From an uncultured Oscillospiraceae bacterium (lineage in GTDB: Bacteria; Bacillota; Clostridia; Oscillospirales; Oscillospiraceae): 64,000 nucleotides of DNA. The notes under the pieces were generated by a model that saw only the letters and a program-made list of their open reading frames with translations, did not search any database and had not been told where the DNA came from. The DNA lies in NCBI GenBank assembly GCA_947625845.1, contig CANQQB010000004.1, positions 1 to 64,000 of the forward strand, read 5' to 3'. A program made the translations under genes and the position numbers. Shown here one piece after another: positions 26,486 to 36,191 of the stretch (its first letter is position 1; each line of letters starts with the position of its first letter).

Positions 26486-27373
26486 ATGAGCGACTATATT
26501 TTGAGCTGCTGCTCCACAGCAGACCTGTCCAAAGAACACCTGGACAGCCGGGACATCCGGTACGTGTGCTTCCACTACTTCCTGGACGGCAAGGAGTACC
26601 CGGACGATCTGGGCCAGTCCATGCCCTTCGATAAGTTTTACGAGGCCATGACAAACGGGGCCGACACAAGAACGGCACAGGTGAACATCTCCGAGTATTT
26701 GAATTACTTCACGCCATTTCTGGAACAGGGCAAGGACATGTTGCACCTGACCTTATCCTCCGGCATCTCCGGGTCCTATAACTCTGCCGTGAACGCGGCG
26801 GCTATCGCGCGGGAGCGGTACCCGGACAGGAAGATCTACATCGTGGACTCCCTGGCCGCGTCGTCGGGGTACGGGCTTCTGATGGACGGCCTGGCGGACA
26901 AGCGGGACGAGGGCATGGACATCGACGAGCTGCACGCCTGGGCAGAGGAAAACCGCCTGCGGCTGCACCACTGGTTCTTCTCCACGGACCTGACCTTCTT
27001 CGTCAAGGGCGGGCGTATCTCCAAGGCGGCGGGGGTGTTCGGCGGCGTGCTGAATATCTGCCCGCTGATGAACGTGGACTATATGGGTCGGCTCATTCCA
27101 AGGGAGAAGATACGCACCAAGAAAAAGGTCATCCGCGCCATCGTGGACAAGATGGAGAAGTACGCGGACGGGGGCTTGGGCTACGACGGCAAGTGCTATA
27201 TCTCCAACTCCGCCTGTCCGGAGGACGCACGGGAGGTGGCACGGCTGGTGGAGGAGCGCTTCCCGAAACTAAATGGCAAGGTGCTCATCAACTCCATCGG
27301 CACCACCATCGGCTCCCACACCGGTCCAGGCACCGTGGCGCTGTTCTTCTGGGGCGCGAAACGGACGGACTGA
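26486..27373 (+). CDS. DegV family fatty-acid-binding protein
   Basis: CSTADLSKEHL, TRTAQVNISEYLNYF, LTLSSGISGSYNSA, FVKGGRISK, SIGTTIGSHTGPGTVALFF. Confidence 0.93.
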   Translation: MSDYILSCCSTADLSKEHLDSRDIRYVCFHYFLDGKEYPDDLGQSMPFDKFYEAMTNGADTRTAQVNISEYLNYFTPFLEQGKDMLHLTLSSGISGSYNSAVNAAAIARERYPDRKIYIVDSLAASSGYGLLMDGLADKRDEGMDIDELHAWAEENRLRLHHWFFSTDLTFFVKGGRISKAAGVFGGVLNICPLMNVDYMGRLIPREKIRTKKKVIRAIVDKMEKYADGGLGYDGKCYISNSACPEDAREVARLVEERFPKLNGKVLINSIGTTIGSHTGPGTVALFFWGAKRTD

Positions 27374-27374
27374 C

Positions 27375-27403
27375 TTGACAGCAGCGGGCTGAGAGAATAT
27401 AGT
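27375..27403 (+). promoter_or_regulatory. promoter for tRNA-Pro
   Basis: TTGACA-17-TATAGT immediately after the DegV stop. Confidence 0.75.
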
Positions 27404-27436
27404 ATAGGGGTCGTCGCGGACCGCGGCGGCCTCTTA

Positions 27437-27513
27437 TCCGGGTGTAGCGCAGTTGGTAGCGCGGGTGGTTTGGGACCACCAGGCCGCAGGTTCGAACCCT
27501 GTCACTCGGACCA
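27437..27513 (+). tRNA. tRNA-Pro (anticodon TGG), CCA encoded
   Basis: TCCGGGT/ACTCGGA acceptor, GGTGG-TTTGGGA-CCACC anticodon arm, GGTTCGAACCC T-arm. Confidence 0.95.
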
Positions 27514-27551
27514 AGCCCCCGGGGTGGCCAATGGCCACCACGGGGGCTTGC
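27514..27551 (+). terminator. hairpin downstream of tRNA
   Basis: AAGCCCCCG-GGGTGGCCAATGGCCACCA-CGGGGGCTT. Confidence 0.55.
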
Positions 27552-27665
27552 ATTGAATTGCTCCGCTGTAGGGCATGGTGTTGAAAAGCGCGGAAGGCGG
27601 GGTCAGGTAGGGCATGCGGCACCGCCGCGGACATTTGTCCGCGGCGGTAAATTATGTAAACTTAG

Positions 27666-29099
27666 TCACAGCAGATCGTCTTCGTCGATGACATGGGCCT
27701 TGAGAAGGTTGGTGTGGCCGGTGCGGCCCAGGGGCACGCCCGCGGTGATGACCACCGTGTCGTCCAGCTTCACGAGCCGCTCCTTCACCGCCACCTCACA
27801 GGCCATGGCCATGATCCGGTCGGTGCTGGTCACCTCGCCGGTGAGCACCGGGATGGTGCCCCAGCACAGGGCCAACTGCCGGCGGACCCGCTCATGCATG
27901 GTCAGGGCCACCACCGGGCAGGCGGGCCGGAACCGGGCGATCATGCGGGCGGTGCTGCCGGAGGCCGTGGCGGTCAGGATGGCCGCCGCGTTCAGGTCCT
28001 TGGCGGTAATGGCGCTGGTGTGGGTGATGGCGTCGCTGATGGAGGGGGCCGAGATCTTCTCGAACTCCTTGAACTCCCGCCAATAGCCCGCGGCGGACTC
28101 CGCCTCCGTGACGATATCGGCCATGGCGGTGAGGGCCTCGATGGGGTACTTGCCGCTGGCGGTCTCGCCGGAGAGCATGACGCAGCTTGTGCCGTCGAAC
28201 ACGGCGTTGGCCACGTCGGACACCTCCGCCCGCGTGGGCCGGGGATTGCGTATCATGGAGTCCAGCATCTGGGTGGCGGTGATGACGGGCTTGCTCTCCA
28301 GCAGGCACTTGTCGATCATCTTCTTCTGGATGATGGGCACACGGGCAGCGGGGATCTCCACGCCCAGGTCGCCGCGAGCCACCATGACGCCGTCGGCGGC
28401 CATGATGATCTCATCCATGTTGTCCACGCCTTCCTGGTTCTCGATCTTGGCGATGATGCGCACGCCGTCGCCGCCGCATTCATGCAGGACCTCACGGATG
28501 GCCTGTACGTCGCTGGCCTTGCGGACAAAGGAGGCGGCAATGAAATCGAAGTCGTTCTCCACGCCGAAGCGGATGTCCTCGATATCCTTGTCCGTGATAG
28601 CGGGCAGATGGATGCTGGCGCCGGGGATGTTGATGGACTTGTGGTTGGACAGAACGCCGCCGTTCTCCACCCGGCAGACGATCTCCCGGCCGTCGATCTT
28701 CTCCACCCGGATGGCCACCAGGCCGTCGTCGATCAAGATCTGCTGGCCGGGGGCCACCTCGTTGTGCAGCTCCTTATAGGTGACCGCCACCCGATGACTG
28801 TCCCCCACCGCGTCCTCGGTGGTCAGGGTGAAGGCGTCCCCCTCCGTCAGGGTCACGGAGTTTTCCGCAAAGGTGCGGATGCGGATCTCCGGGCCCTTGG
28901 TGTCCAGCACCGTGGCCACGGGGCGGCTGATGGTGTCCCGAACGGAGTTGAGCAGATGGAGCCGTTTCAGATGCTCCTCATGGGTGCCGTGGGAGAAATT
29001 GAACCGGGCGGCGTCCATGCCCGCGCGGATCAGGCCGCGGATCTTTTCCTCGCTGTCCACAGCGGGACCAAGCGTGCAGATGATTTTTGTCCTTCTCAT
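27666..29099 (-). CDS. pyk: pyruvate kinase
   Basis: RRTKIICTLGPAVDSEEKI, ARFNFSHGTHEEH, DTKGPEIRI, MVARGDLGVEIP, MLDSMIRNPRPTRAEVSDVANAVFDGTSCVMLSGETASGKYP. Confidence 0.97.
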   Translation of the reverse strand: MRRTKIICTLGPAVDSEEKIRGLIRAGMDAARFNFSHGTHEEHLKRLHLLNSVRDTISRPVATVLDTKGPEIRIRTFAENSVTLTEGDAFTLTTEDAVGDSHRVAVTYKELHNEVAPGQQILIDDGLVAIRVEKIDGREIVCRVENGGVLSNHKSINIPGASIHLPAITDKDIEDIRFGVENDFDFIAASFVRKASDVQAIREVLHECGGDGVRIIAKIENQEGVDNMDEIIMAADGVMVARGDLGVEIPAARVPIIQKKMIDKCLLESKPVITATQMLDSMIRNPRPTRAEVSDVANAVFDGTSCVMLSGETASGKYPIEALTAMADIVTEAESAAGYWREFKEFEKISAPSISDAITHTSAITAKDLNAAAILTATASGSTARMIARFRPACPVVALTMHERVRRQLALCWGTIPVLTGEVTSTDRIMAMACEVAVKERLVKLDDTVVITAGVPLGRTGHTNLLKAHVIDEDDLL

Positions 29100-29251
29100 A
29101 TCGTGCGCCTCCTGAAAGCAGTCTGTTTTTGAGCCATGACGCTATTATACAGGATATCCACCGTATTTTCCATAGCACGCCAGCAAAACCCTCCCCATTT
29201 GGGGCGTTTTTTGCTATAATGGCGTCATAAATGAGACGGGGAGGGTCGTTT

Positions 29252-31777
29252 ATGAACGGGGAAGAGCGCAATACGCCGGAGCGGATCGTCATACGCGGCG
29301 GACGGGTGCACAACCTGAAAAACATCGACGTGGACATACCGCTGGGCAGGATCGTGGCTATCGCGGGCGTGTCCGGGTCCGGCAAATCCTCCCTGGCGCT
29401 GGGCATTTTGTACGCGGAGGGGTCCAGACGCTATCTGGAATCCCTGTCCACCTATACCCGCCGGCGGATGACCCAGGCGGAAAAGGCGCAGGTGGACCAG
29501 GTGCTGTACGTCCCGGCGGCGCTGGCCCTGCGCCAGCGGCCCGGCGTGCCCGGCATCCGCAGCACCTTTGGCACCGGGACGGAGCTTTTGAACAGCCTGC
29601 GGCTGATGTACTCCCGGCTGGCCAGCCACCGCTGCCCCAACGGGCACTACGTGCCGCCGTCCCTGCGTGTGGCGGCGGGCCAGCCGCTGACGTGCCCCGT
29701 GTGCGGCGAGAGCTTTTTCGCCCCCGGCGCGGAGGAGCTGGCCTTCAACAGCCAGGGCGCCTGCAAGACCTGCGACGGCACGGGCGTGGTGCGCACGGTG
29801 GACGAGGCCACGCTGGTGCCGGACGAGTCTTTGTCCATCGACCAGGGGGCGGTGGCCCCCTGGCAGACGCTGATGTGGTCGCTGATGAAGGACATCGCCA
29901 GGGAGATGGGCGTTCGCACCGACGTGCCCTTCCGGGAGCTGACCGAACGGGAGCGGGACATCGTCTTTCACGGCCCCGCCGTCAAGAAGAACATCATCTA
30001 TCAGAACAAGACCAGCGGCGCCGCCGGCGACATGGACTTCACCTACTTCAACGCCACCTATACCGTGGAGAACGCCTTGGCGAAGGTGAAGGACGAGAAG
30101 GGCATGAAGCGGGTGGAGAAATTCCTGCGCCAGGACGTGTGCCCGGACTGCGGCGGGACCAGGCTCAGCGACGCGGCTCGCGCGCCAAAGCTCCGGGGCA
30201 TATCATTGGCCCAGGCGTGCCAGATGACCTTGGCCGAGCTTATTACATGGGTGGACGGCGTGCCGGGATCGCTGCCGGAGGAAATGCGGCCTATGGCGGA
30301 GAGCATATGCCAGTCGTTCCAGGGCGCGGCCAAACGCCTGACCGATTTGGGGCTTTCCTACCTGACGCTGGACCGGGCCGCCTCCACGCTCTCCACCGGC
30401 GAGCGCCAGCGGATGCAGCTTGCCAGAGCCGTGCGCAACCGTACCACCGGCGTGCTGTATGTGCTGGACGAGCCGTCCATCGGTCTGCACCCGTCGAATC
30501 TGGAGGGGCTGACCGGGGTGATGCGGGACCTGGTGGCCGACGGCAACTCGGTGGTGCTGGTGGACCACGACACAAGCGTGCTCCGCCAGGCGGACTGGCT
30601 CGTCGAGCTGGGACCGGGGGCTGGCGCGGCCGGCGGTGAGATCGTCGTCCAGGGCCCGCTTGCCCAGGCGGAGCGTGACCCGGCGTCCCGCATCGGCGGC
30701 TTTCTCACGGGGGAAAGGACTGTCCGGGCGGGCAGGCGCGTCCCGCCGGGAGAGATGTTCGCAATGGGGACCATCCACCTGTCCACAGGTCAGATACACA
30801 CGGTGAAGCCGCTGGAGGTCGACTTTCCGAAGGGGAGGCTGATCGCGGTCACCGGCGTATCCGGCTCGGGCAAGACCACCATGGTCCTGGAGAGCCTGAT
30901 ACCGGCGCTGGAGGCGTCCATACGGGGCGGTCGGCTGCCGGAGCACGTGAAGGCCGTTGCCGCCGACGGCATCGGGCAGGTCAAGCTCATCGACGCCACG
31001 CCCATCGGCGTCAACGTGCGCTCCACGGTGGCCACCTACGCCGACGTGCACGACGAGCTGCGCAAGGCCTATGCCCGCACGGCGGACGCGAAGGCGCAGG
31101 GGTACAGGGCCGGGGATTTTTCCTACAACACAGGCCGCTTGCGCTGTCAAACCTGCGACGGCACCGGCGTCATCGATTTGGACGTACAGTTTTTGCCGGA
31201 CGTGGAGATACCGTGCCCGGACTGCGGCGGGTCCCGGTACGGGAAAAAAGCCGGCCTGGTCCGGCGCGTGTCCAGGCACGGCGGCCAGGCGTACGCGCTG
31301 CCGGAGCTGATGGACATGAGCGTGGACCAGGCACTGGCCGCGTGCGAAGACCTGCCCCTGGTGGCCCGGCGGCTGGACGTGCTGCGGGAGCTGGGCCTGG
31401 GCTATCTGACTTTGGGGGAGCAGACCCCCAGTCTCTCCGGCGGGGAGGCGCAGCGGCTGAAGCTGGCCAGCGAGATGGGCCGGGGTCAGGCCGACGCGGT
31501 GTTCGTCTTTGACGAGCCCACCATCGGTCTGCACCCGCTGGACGTGCAGACGCTGCTGCACGTGTTTGAACGGCTCATGGAAAACGGCGCCACCGTCATC
31601 GTCATCGAGCACGACCTGGACGTGATCGCAAACGCCGACTATGTGATCGACATGGGGCCGGACGGGGGCGAGCAGGGGGGCGAGATCGTGGCGGCCGGCA
31701 CGCCGGAGGCGATCTGCGCCTGCGAAAAAAGCAAGACGGGGCAATATCTGAAGCGGCATATCACCGGCGAACGGTGA
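29252..31777 (+). CDS. UvrA-like excinuclease ABC subunit A family ATPase
   Basis: GVSGSGKSSLALGILYAEGSRRYLESLS; zinc-finger CxxC pairs; VTGVSGSGKTTMVLESL; SLSGGEAQRLKLASE; FVFDEPTIGLHPLDV. Confidence 0.92.
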   Translation: MNGEERNTPERIVIRGGRVHNLKNIDVDIPLGRIVAIAGVSGSGKSSLALGILYAEGSRRYLESLSTYTRRRMTQAEKAQVDQVLYVPAALALRQRPGVPGIRSTFGTGTELLNSLRLMYSRLASHRCPNGHYVPPSLRVAAGQPLTCPVCGESFFAPGAEELAFNSQGACKTCDGTGVVRTVDEATLVPDESLSIDQGAVAPWQTLMWSLMKDIAREMGVRTDVPFRELTERERDIVFHGPAVKKNIIYQNKTSGAAGDMDFTYFNATYTVENALAKVKDEKGMKRVEKFLRQDVCPDCGGTRLSDAARAPKLRGISLAQACQMTLAELITWVDGVPGSLPEEMRPMAESICQSFQGAAKRLTDLGLSYLTLDRAASTLSTGERQRMQLARAVRNRTTGVLYVLDEPSIGLHPSNLEGLTGVMRDLVADGNSVVLVDHDTSVLRQADWLVELGPGAGAAGGEIVVQGPLAQAERDPASRIGGFLTGERTVRAGRRVPPGEMFAMGTIHLSTGQIHTVKPLEVDFPKGRLIAVTGVSGSGKTTMVLESLIPALEASIRGGRLPEHVKAVAADGIGQVKLIDATPIGVNVRSTVATYADVHDELRKAYARTADAKAQGYRAGDFSYNTGRLRCQTCDGTGVIDLDVQFLPDVEIPCPDCGGSRYGKKAGLVRRVSRHGGQAYALPELMDMSVDQALAACEDLPLVARRLDVLRELGLGYLTLGEQTPSLSGGEAQRLKLASEMGRGQADAVFVFDEPTIGLHPLDVQTLLHVFERLMENGATVIVIEHDLDVIANADYVIDMGPDGGEQGGEIVAAGTPEAICACEKSKTGQYLKRHITGER

Positions 31778-31780
31778 GCC

Positions 31781-32557
31781 TTATTTATCAAGCCACAAAA
31801 AGTCCATGAACCCCGGCACAAGCTTTTCCCAACTGGCCTCGTTGTGCTCGCCGTCTTTCTGGCACACGACCTTTGTCACCGCGCCTTTGTCCTCCAGCAG
31901 CTTGGCGATCTCCAGATTGTGCTTCGCGGTGGGCGTCTCATAGTCGTCCACCTGATTGCGGCGGCTGTTGGCCTCCTTGGTGCCCCAGGAGAGATAGATA
32001 CGGCTGTCCGGGTCAATGTCCGCGGCCTGGATGTCCCGGCGCAGACTGGGCATGCAGGGGTTGACGGAGCTGGACACGCACGCGGCCTTGGCGTACACGC
32101 CGTTATATTTCACGGCGGCGTACAGGCTCATGAGCCCGCCCATGGAGGACCCGCCGATGGCCGTGGCCTCCCGGCCGGGGTATGTACGGTATTCCCGGTC
32201 GATCATGCTCTTCAATTCCCCGGCCATAAAGCCCATGGTCGCGTCACCCGTGCCCCGGAGGTCGCCCCAAAAGCCGCCTTTGAAGTGGTAGGGGCAGTAT
32301 TCATAAAGCCGCTCGTCGCCCTCGTGGCCGCACTCGATGCCCACGACGATGAGCGGCTTTTCCCAGCTTTGCAGAAAGTCCAGCAGCCCCCAGCACTTGC
32401 CGAAGGTGGCGTCCGCGTCGGAGAAGAGGTTGTGTCCGTCGAAAAAGTACATGACCGGGTAGCGGTCCGTGGTCTCGTCGTAGCCGGCCGGCAGCCAGAT
32501 GTGCAGCGGGCGGTTTTTGCCCGCCGGGGTGAAGAGCATGTCGCGCTTTATCAGCAT
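31781..32557 (-). CDS. alpha/beta hydrolase, esterase family (Fes/YbbA-like)
   Basis: YPVMYFFDGHNLFSD, AIGGSSMGGLMSLYAAVKY, DGEHNEASWEK. Confidence 0.88.
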   Translation of the reverse strand: MLIKRDMLFTPAGKNRPLHIWLPAGYDETTDRYPVMYFFDGHNLFSDADATFGKCWGLLDFLQSWEKPLIVVGIECGHEGDERLYEYCPYHFKGGFWGDLRGTGDATMGFMAGELKSMIDREYRTYPGREATAIGGSSMGGLMSLYAAVKYNGVYAKAACVSSSVNPCMPSLRRDIQAADIDPDSRIYLSWGTKEANSRRNQVDDYETPTAKHNLEIAKLLEDKGAVTKVVCQKDGEHNEASWEKLVPGFMDFLWLDK

Positions 32558-32929
32558 CGGAAAAGCCTCCCAGAAATTGGATTATTGTTGATTATACCAT
32601 GTCGTGCGGTTTCGGCGCAAGCCGAGAGCACGACCGGTATTTTTGTATAACAGCGCGGAGCGTCTGTTATAGCACGTTTTATTTCGCGCGTCCACGGTTT
32701 GCTCTTGCGTTTCTCTGTTCGCGCGTGTTATACTTGGCCTATCCTATGAAGGGAGGGCGCGGCGATGCGGTGGATCAACGGCTCCGTTTTACGTTGTCTT
32801 GGCTGCGATATGGCCATCCACAGGATCCGTGCGCCCTTTTTCCGGTGACTGCGTGTCACAATAAACGGTCGCGCTGGTCCTTTTCTTATTTTCTCCGGAT
32901 GAAGAAAAAGAAAGGATGGCGCAATTTTT

Positions 32930-34036
32930 ATGCCCAAAAATCAAAAACAGTTTTCGCTTTCCGGACAAAAACGGGCCCTTCTCGTCCTGGAATGGTCGCT
33001 GGGCTTCCGTCCGGCGGGGAGCGTATGGGTCCTGCTGCTGGCGCTGCGGGGGTTCTCCCTGGTGCAGATCGGTCTGGCGGAGGCGGTGTTCCATATGGTG
33101 AGTCTGTGCTGCGAGCTGCCCTCCGGCCTTCTGGCGGACGTGCTGGGCCGGAAACGGACCCTGATCGCCGGCCAGGTGATGTTCATGCTCTCCGCTCTGC
33201 TGATGGCGGCTTTCCGGGAAATGGCCGGGGTGTGTCTGTCCCTGGCTTTTTCCGCTCTGGGGTACAACCTGGAGTCCGGCACGCGGGAGGCCGTCACCTA
33301 TGAGTCCATGGTGCAGGCGGGGCAGGGAGCGGACTATCTGCGATTCGCCTCCCTGCAAAACGGGGTGTACCGCTTCAGCGGCGGCGCCGCTATGCTTTTG
33401 GCGGGGGCTACGGTGCGCCTGGGCTGGCGAATGGCGTACCTGCCGGACGCGGGGATAGCCCTCGTCGGCCTGATGGCTGCGTGGACGCTCACGGAACCCG
33501 CGCGGGACGTCCCGGCGATAACGCCGCGGACGCTGCCCGCAGCCCTGTGGGAGACGGTCCGGGACGCCTGGGCGCTCCTTTGGTCGGACGGCGTGGCCGT
33601 CCGGATCATGGCGTGCAATGCCCTGGTGGGGGCGTGCGCCACGCTGACGGGATTTTACCTGCAGGAAAAGGTGGAAGCGGCGGTGACGGTCCCGGCGCTG
33701 CTGGGTCCGGCGCTGGTCGCACTGGAGCTGGGCGGCGGTCTGGCGGGGCTGCTGACGGGCAGACTGGACCGGCTTTCCTATCCGAAGGCGGCGGCCTTCG
33801 CCGGAGCGGTCGTCCTGCTCTGCGCCCTGGCGGCGCGGGGGACGCGTCTGCCGGTGCTGATGCTCTCCGGCCTGCTGGCGGCGCTTGGGGACGACTGCCT
33901 CCAGCTTATCAGCGACAAGAGGCTCAACGAGCGATTCCCCTCCGCTCGGCGGGCCACGCTGATCTCCGTCTCCTCCATGATCTTCTCGGTCTTTATGATA
34001 CCGCTGTCGCCGCTTTTCGGCCGGTGGTTCTCATAA
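32930..34036 (+). CDS. MFS transporter
   Basis: Multiple TM segments; ELPSGLLADVLGRKRTLIAG motif A-like loop. Confidence 0.85.
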   Translation: MPKNQKQFSLSGQKRALLVLEWSLGFRPAGSVWVLLLALRGFSLVQIGLAEAVFHMVSLCCELPSGLLADVLGRKRTLIAGQVMFMLSALLMAAFREMAGVCLSLAFSALGYNLESGTREAVTYESMVQAGQGADYLRFASLQNGVYRFSGGAAMLLAGATVRLGWRMAYLPDAGIALVGLMAAWTLTEPARDVPAITPRTLPAALWETVRDAWALLWSDGVAVRIMACNALVGACATLTGFYLQEKVEAAVTVPALLGPALVALELGGGLAGLLTGRLDRLSYPKAAAFAGAVVLLCALAARGTRLPVLMLSGLLAALGDDCLQLISDKRLNERFPSARRATLISVSSMIFSVFMIPLSPLFGRWFS

Positions 34037-34117
34037 GCCGCTATTTCCGGTTGCGGAACGGGCAACGGTTGTGGTATAGTTTTCCTGACCGCAAATGTGC
34101 GGATAAAATCGAATACG

Positions 34118-34312
34118 GAAAAACGTCCGGTGCCCCTGACCGCGGTACGCCGCGGGGCCAGGGGGTAAAAGGGAAGCGGGTGCGATTCCCGCACGAACTC
34201 GTCACTGTGATCGGGGAGCATAAGGCAAGGCGCGAAAGCGTGGTCACTGCCGCAAGGTGGGAAGGCTCTGCTTTATGCGTATAAAGATCCGTCAGCCAGG
34301 AAACCTGCCGGC
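34118..34312 (+). ncRNA. cobalamin riboswitch
   Basis: CCGGTGCCCCTGACC...AAAAGGGAAGCGGGTGCGATTCCCGCACGAACTCGTCACTGTGA...GGTGGGAAGGC...GTCAGCCAGGAAACCTGCCGG; precedes B12 genes. Confidence 0.95.
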
Positions 34313-34423
34313 GCGTTTGGTACAGGGGCCATCAGCGGGCCCCAGGCCACGAGGGACTTGGTCGTATCGGTACCGGCTCTGCCGTGGGGGCAAACGCTCC
34401 CAGCGGCGGGGCCTGGGTCGCTG

Positions 34424-34460
34424 CCGCCTTTTGTCCAAAGTGGGACAAAGGGCGGTTTTT
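34424..34460 (+). terminator. intrinsic terminator, likely riboswitch expression platform
   Basis: CCGCCTTTTGTCC-AAAGT-GGGACAAAGGGCGG-TTTTT. Confidence 0.8.
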
Positions 34461-34520
34461 GCGTCCCCGACCGTCCGAGCCTCGCTCCGGGAACGCTGTA
34501 TCGAAAAAGGAGTGTGTAAC

Positions 34521-36191
34521 ATGAAAAAGATCCTATCCATCCTATTGGCCGCGCTGCTGGCATTTTCCCTGGCTGCGTCCGCGTTCGCCGACGACGGGGA
34601 GAACTACGACACCGGCGACGCCTCCCTGGACGATGCCCGCAACGCCGACGGCATCGGGGACGATGAGCTGCTGGTGGTCAGCTTCGGCACCAGCTTCAAC
34701 GACAACCGCCGCCTGACCATCGGCGCCATCGAGACGGCGCTGGAGGATGCGTTTCCCGACTGGAGCGTGCGCCGGGGCTTCACCAGCCAGATCGTCATCG
34801 ACCACGTGCTCGAGCGGGACGGGGAGGTCATCGACAACGTGGACCAGGCGTTGCAGCGGGCCGTGGACAACGGCGTGAAGCGGCTGGTGGTCCAGCCTAC
34901 CCACCTGATGGACGGCTATGAGTACAACGACCTGGCGGACGCGGTGGCCCGGTACGCGGACAAATTTGAGGCGGTGGCGCTGGGCAAGCCGGTCCTGGCC
35001 GACGACGCCGACTTTCAGGCGGTGGCAAAGGCTGTCACCGCCGCCACGGCGGCATACGACGACGGCCGGACCGCCATCGTGTTCATGGGCCACGGCACCG
35101 AGGCCGCGTCCAACGGCGTGTACGCCAAAATGCAGCAGGCGTTGACGGACGGGGGCTATGCCAACTACTTTGTCGGCACCGTGGAGGCAAAACCCGATCT
35201 TGACGACGTGCTGGCCGCCGTGGGCGCGGGGGATTACAGCCGGGTGGTGCTCCGGCCGCTGATGATCGTGGCCGGGGACCACGCCAACAACGATATGGCC
35301 GGGGACGGGGAGGACTCCTGGAAGAGCGCCTTCCAGGCCGCCGGGTACGAGGTGGCGTGCCTCGTGCAGGGCCTGGGAGAGCTGGAGGACATACAGGCGC
35401 TTTTAGTGTCCCACGCTCAGGCCGCTATGGACACACTGGGCCAGGGAGAGCTTGCCCCGGCGGCGGGACAGGATGAGGCGAACGGTCCCGTGTACGCGGA
35501 GGACCTGCAAAACGGTACGTATGCGATCGCTGTGGATTCCAGCTCGTCCATGTTCCGCGTGGTCTCCTGCACCCTGACGGCGGCGGACGGCGCCATGACC
35601 GCCGCCATGACCATGGGCGGCACGGGGTATCTGTACGTCTACCCCGGCACGGCGGACGAGGCCGCCAAAGCGGATACGGCGGACTATATTCCCTTCCGGG
35701 AGGACGAAAACGGCGCGCACGTGTTCACGGTGCCGGTGGAAGCTCTGAACGCCGACGTGCCCCTGGCGGCGTTCAGCAAAAATAAGCAGACCTGGTACGA
35801 CAGGACCCTGGTGTTCCGCTCCGACGCCCTGCCGGAGGACGCCTTCGCCGCGTCGGACTGCCCGGACCTGGCCGACGGGACGTACACCGTGGCGGTGACC
35901 CTCTCCGGCGGCTCCGGGAAGGCGAGCGTGGAGAGCCCCGCCGTGCTCACGGTGGAGAACGGCCAGGTCACGGCCCGACTCGTGTGGAGCAGTTCCAACT
36001 ATGATTACATGAAGCTGGACGGCGTGCGGTACGACCTGGTGAACACCGAGGTCAATTCGGCCTTCGATATCCCGGTGACGGCCTTTGACGAGGACATCCC
36101 CGTGGTGGCGGACACGGTGGCCATGAGCGCGCCTCACGAGATCGAGTACACCCTGCGCTTCGACGGCGCGTCCATCCGGGCACAGCCGTGA
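34521..36191 (+). CDS. secreted CbiK-like sirohydrochlorin cobaltochelatase domain fused to two NEAT-like domains
   Basis: Signal peptide MKKILSILLAALLAFSLAASAFA; LLVVSFGTSFNDNRRLTIGAIE, FMGHGTEAASN, VAGDHANNDMAGDGEDSWK; C-terminal beta domains with SSSSMFRV and SSSNYDYM motifs. Confidence 0.85.
   Translation: MKKILSILLAALLAFSLAASAFADDGENYDTGDASLDDARNADGIGDDELLVVSFGTSFNDNRRLTIGAIETALEDAFPDWSVRRGFTSQIVIDHVLERDGEVIDNVDQALQRAVDNGVKRLVVQPTHLMDGYEYNDLADAVARYADKFEAVALGKPVLADDADFQAVAKAVTAATAAYDDGRTAIVFMGHGTEAASNGVYAKMQQALTDGGYANYFVGTVEAKPDLDDVLAAVGAGDYSRVVLRPLMIVAGDHANNDMAGDGEDSWKSAFQAAGYEVACLVQGLGELEDIQALLVSHAQAAMDTLGQGELAPAAGQDEANGPVYAEDLQNGTYAIAVDSSSSMFRVVSCTLTAADGAMTAAMTMGGTGYLYVYPGTADEAAKADTADYIPFREDENGAHVFTVPVEALNADVPLAAFSKNKQTWYDRTLVFRSDALPEDAFAASDCPDLADGTYTVAVTLSGGSGKASVESPAVLTVENGQVTARLVWSSSNYDYMKLDGVRYDLVNTEVNSAFDIPVTAFDEDIPVVADTVAMSAPHEIEYTLRFDGASIRAQP

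Noticed and set aside
27693-29132. 479-aa plus-strand ORF antisense to pyk
   Set aside because: Shadow frame of pyruvate kinase; composition dominated by G/H/D/A without domain motifs.
34257-34520. N-terminal extension of the CbiK ORF (ORF starts 34257)
   Set aside because: This part overlaps the cobalamin riboswitch and terminator; the true start is the ATG at 34521 with a signal peptide.
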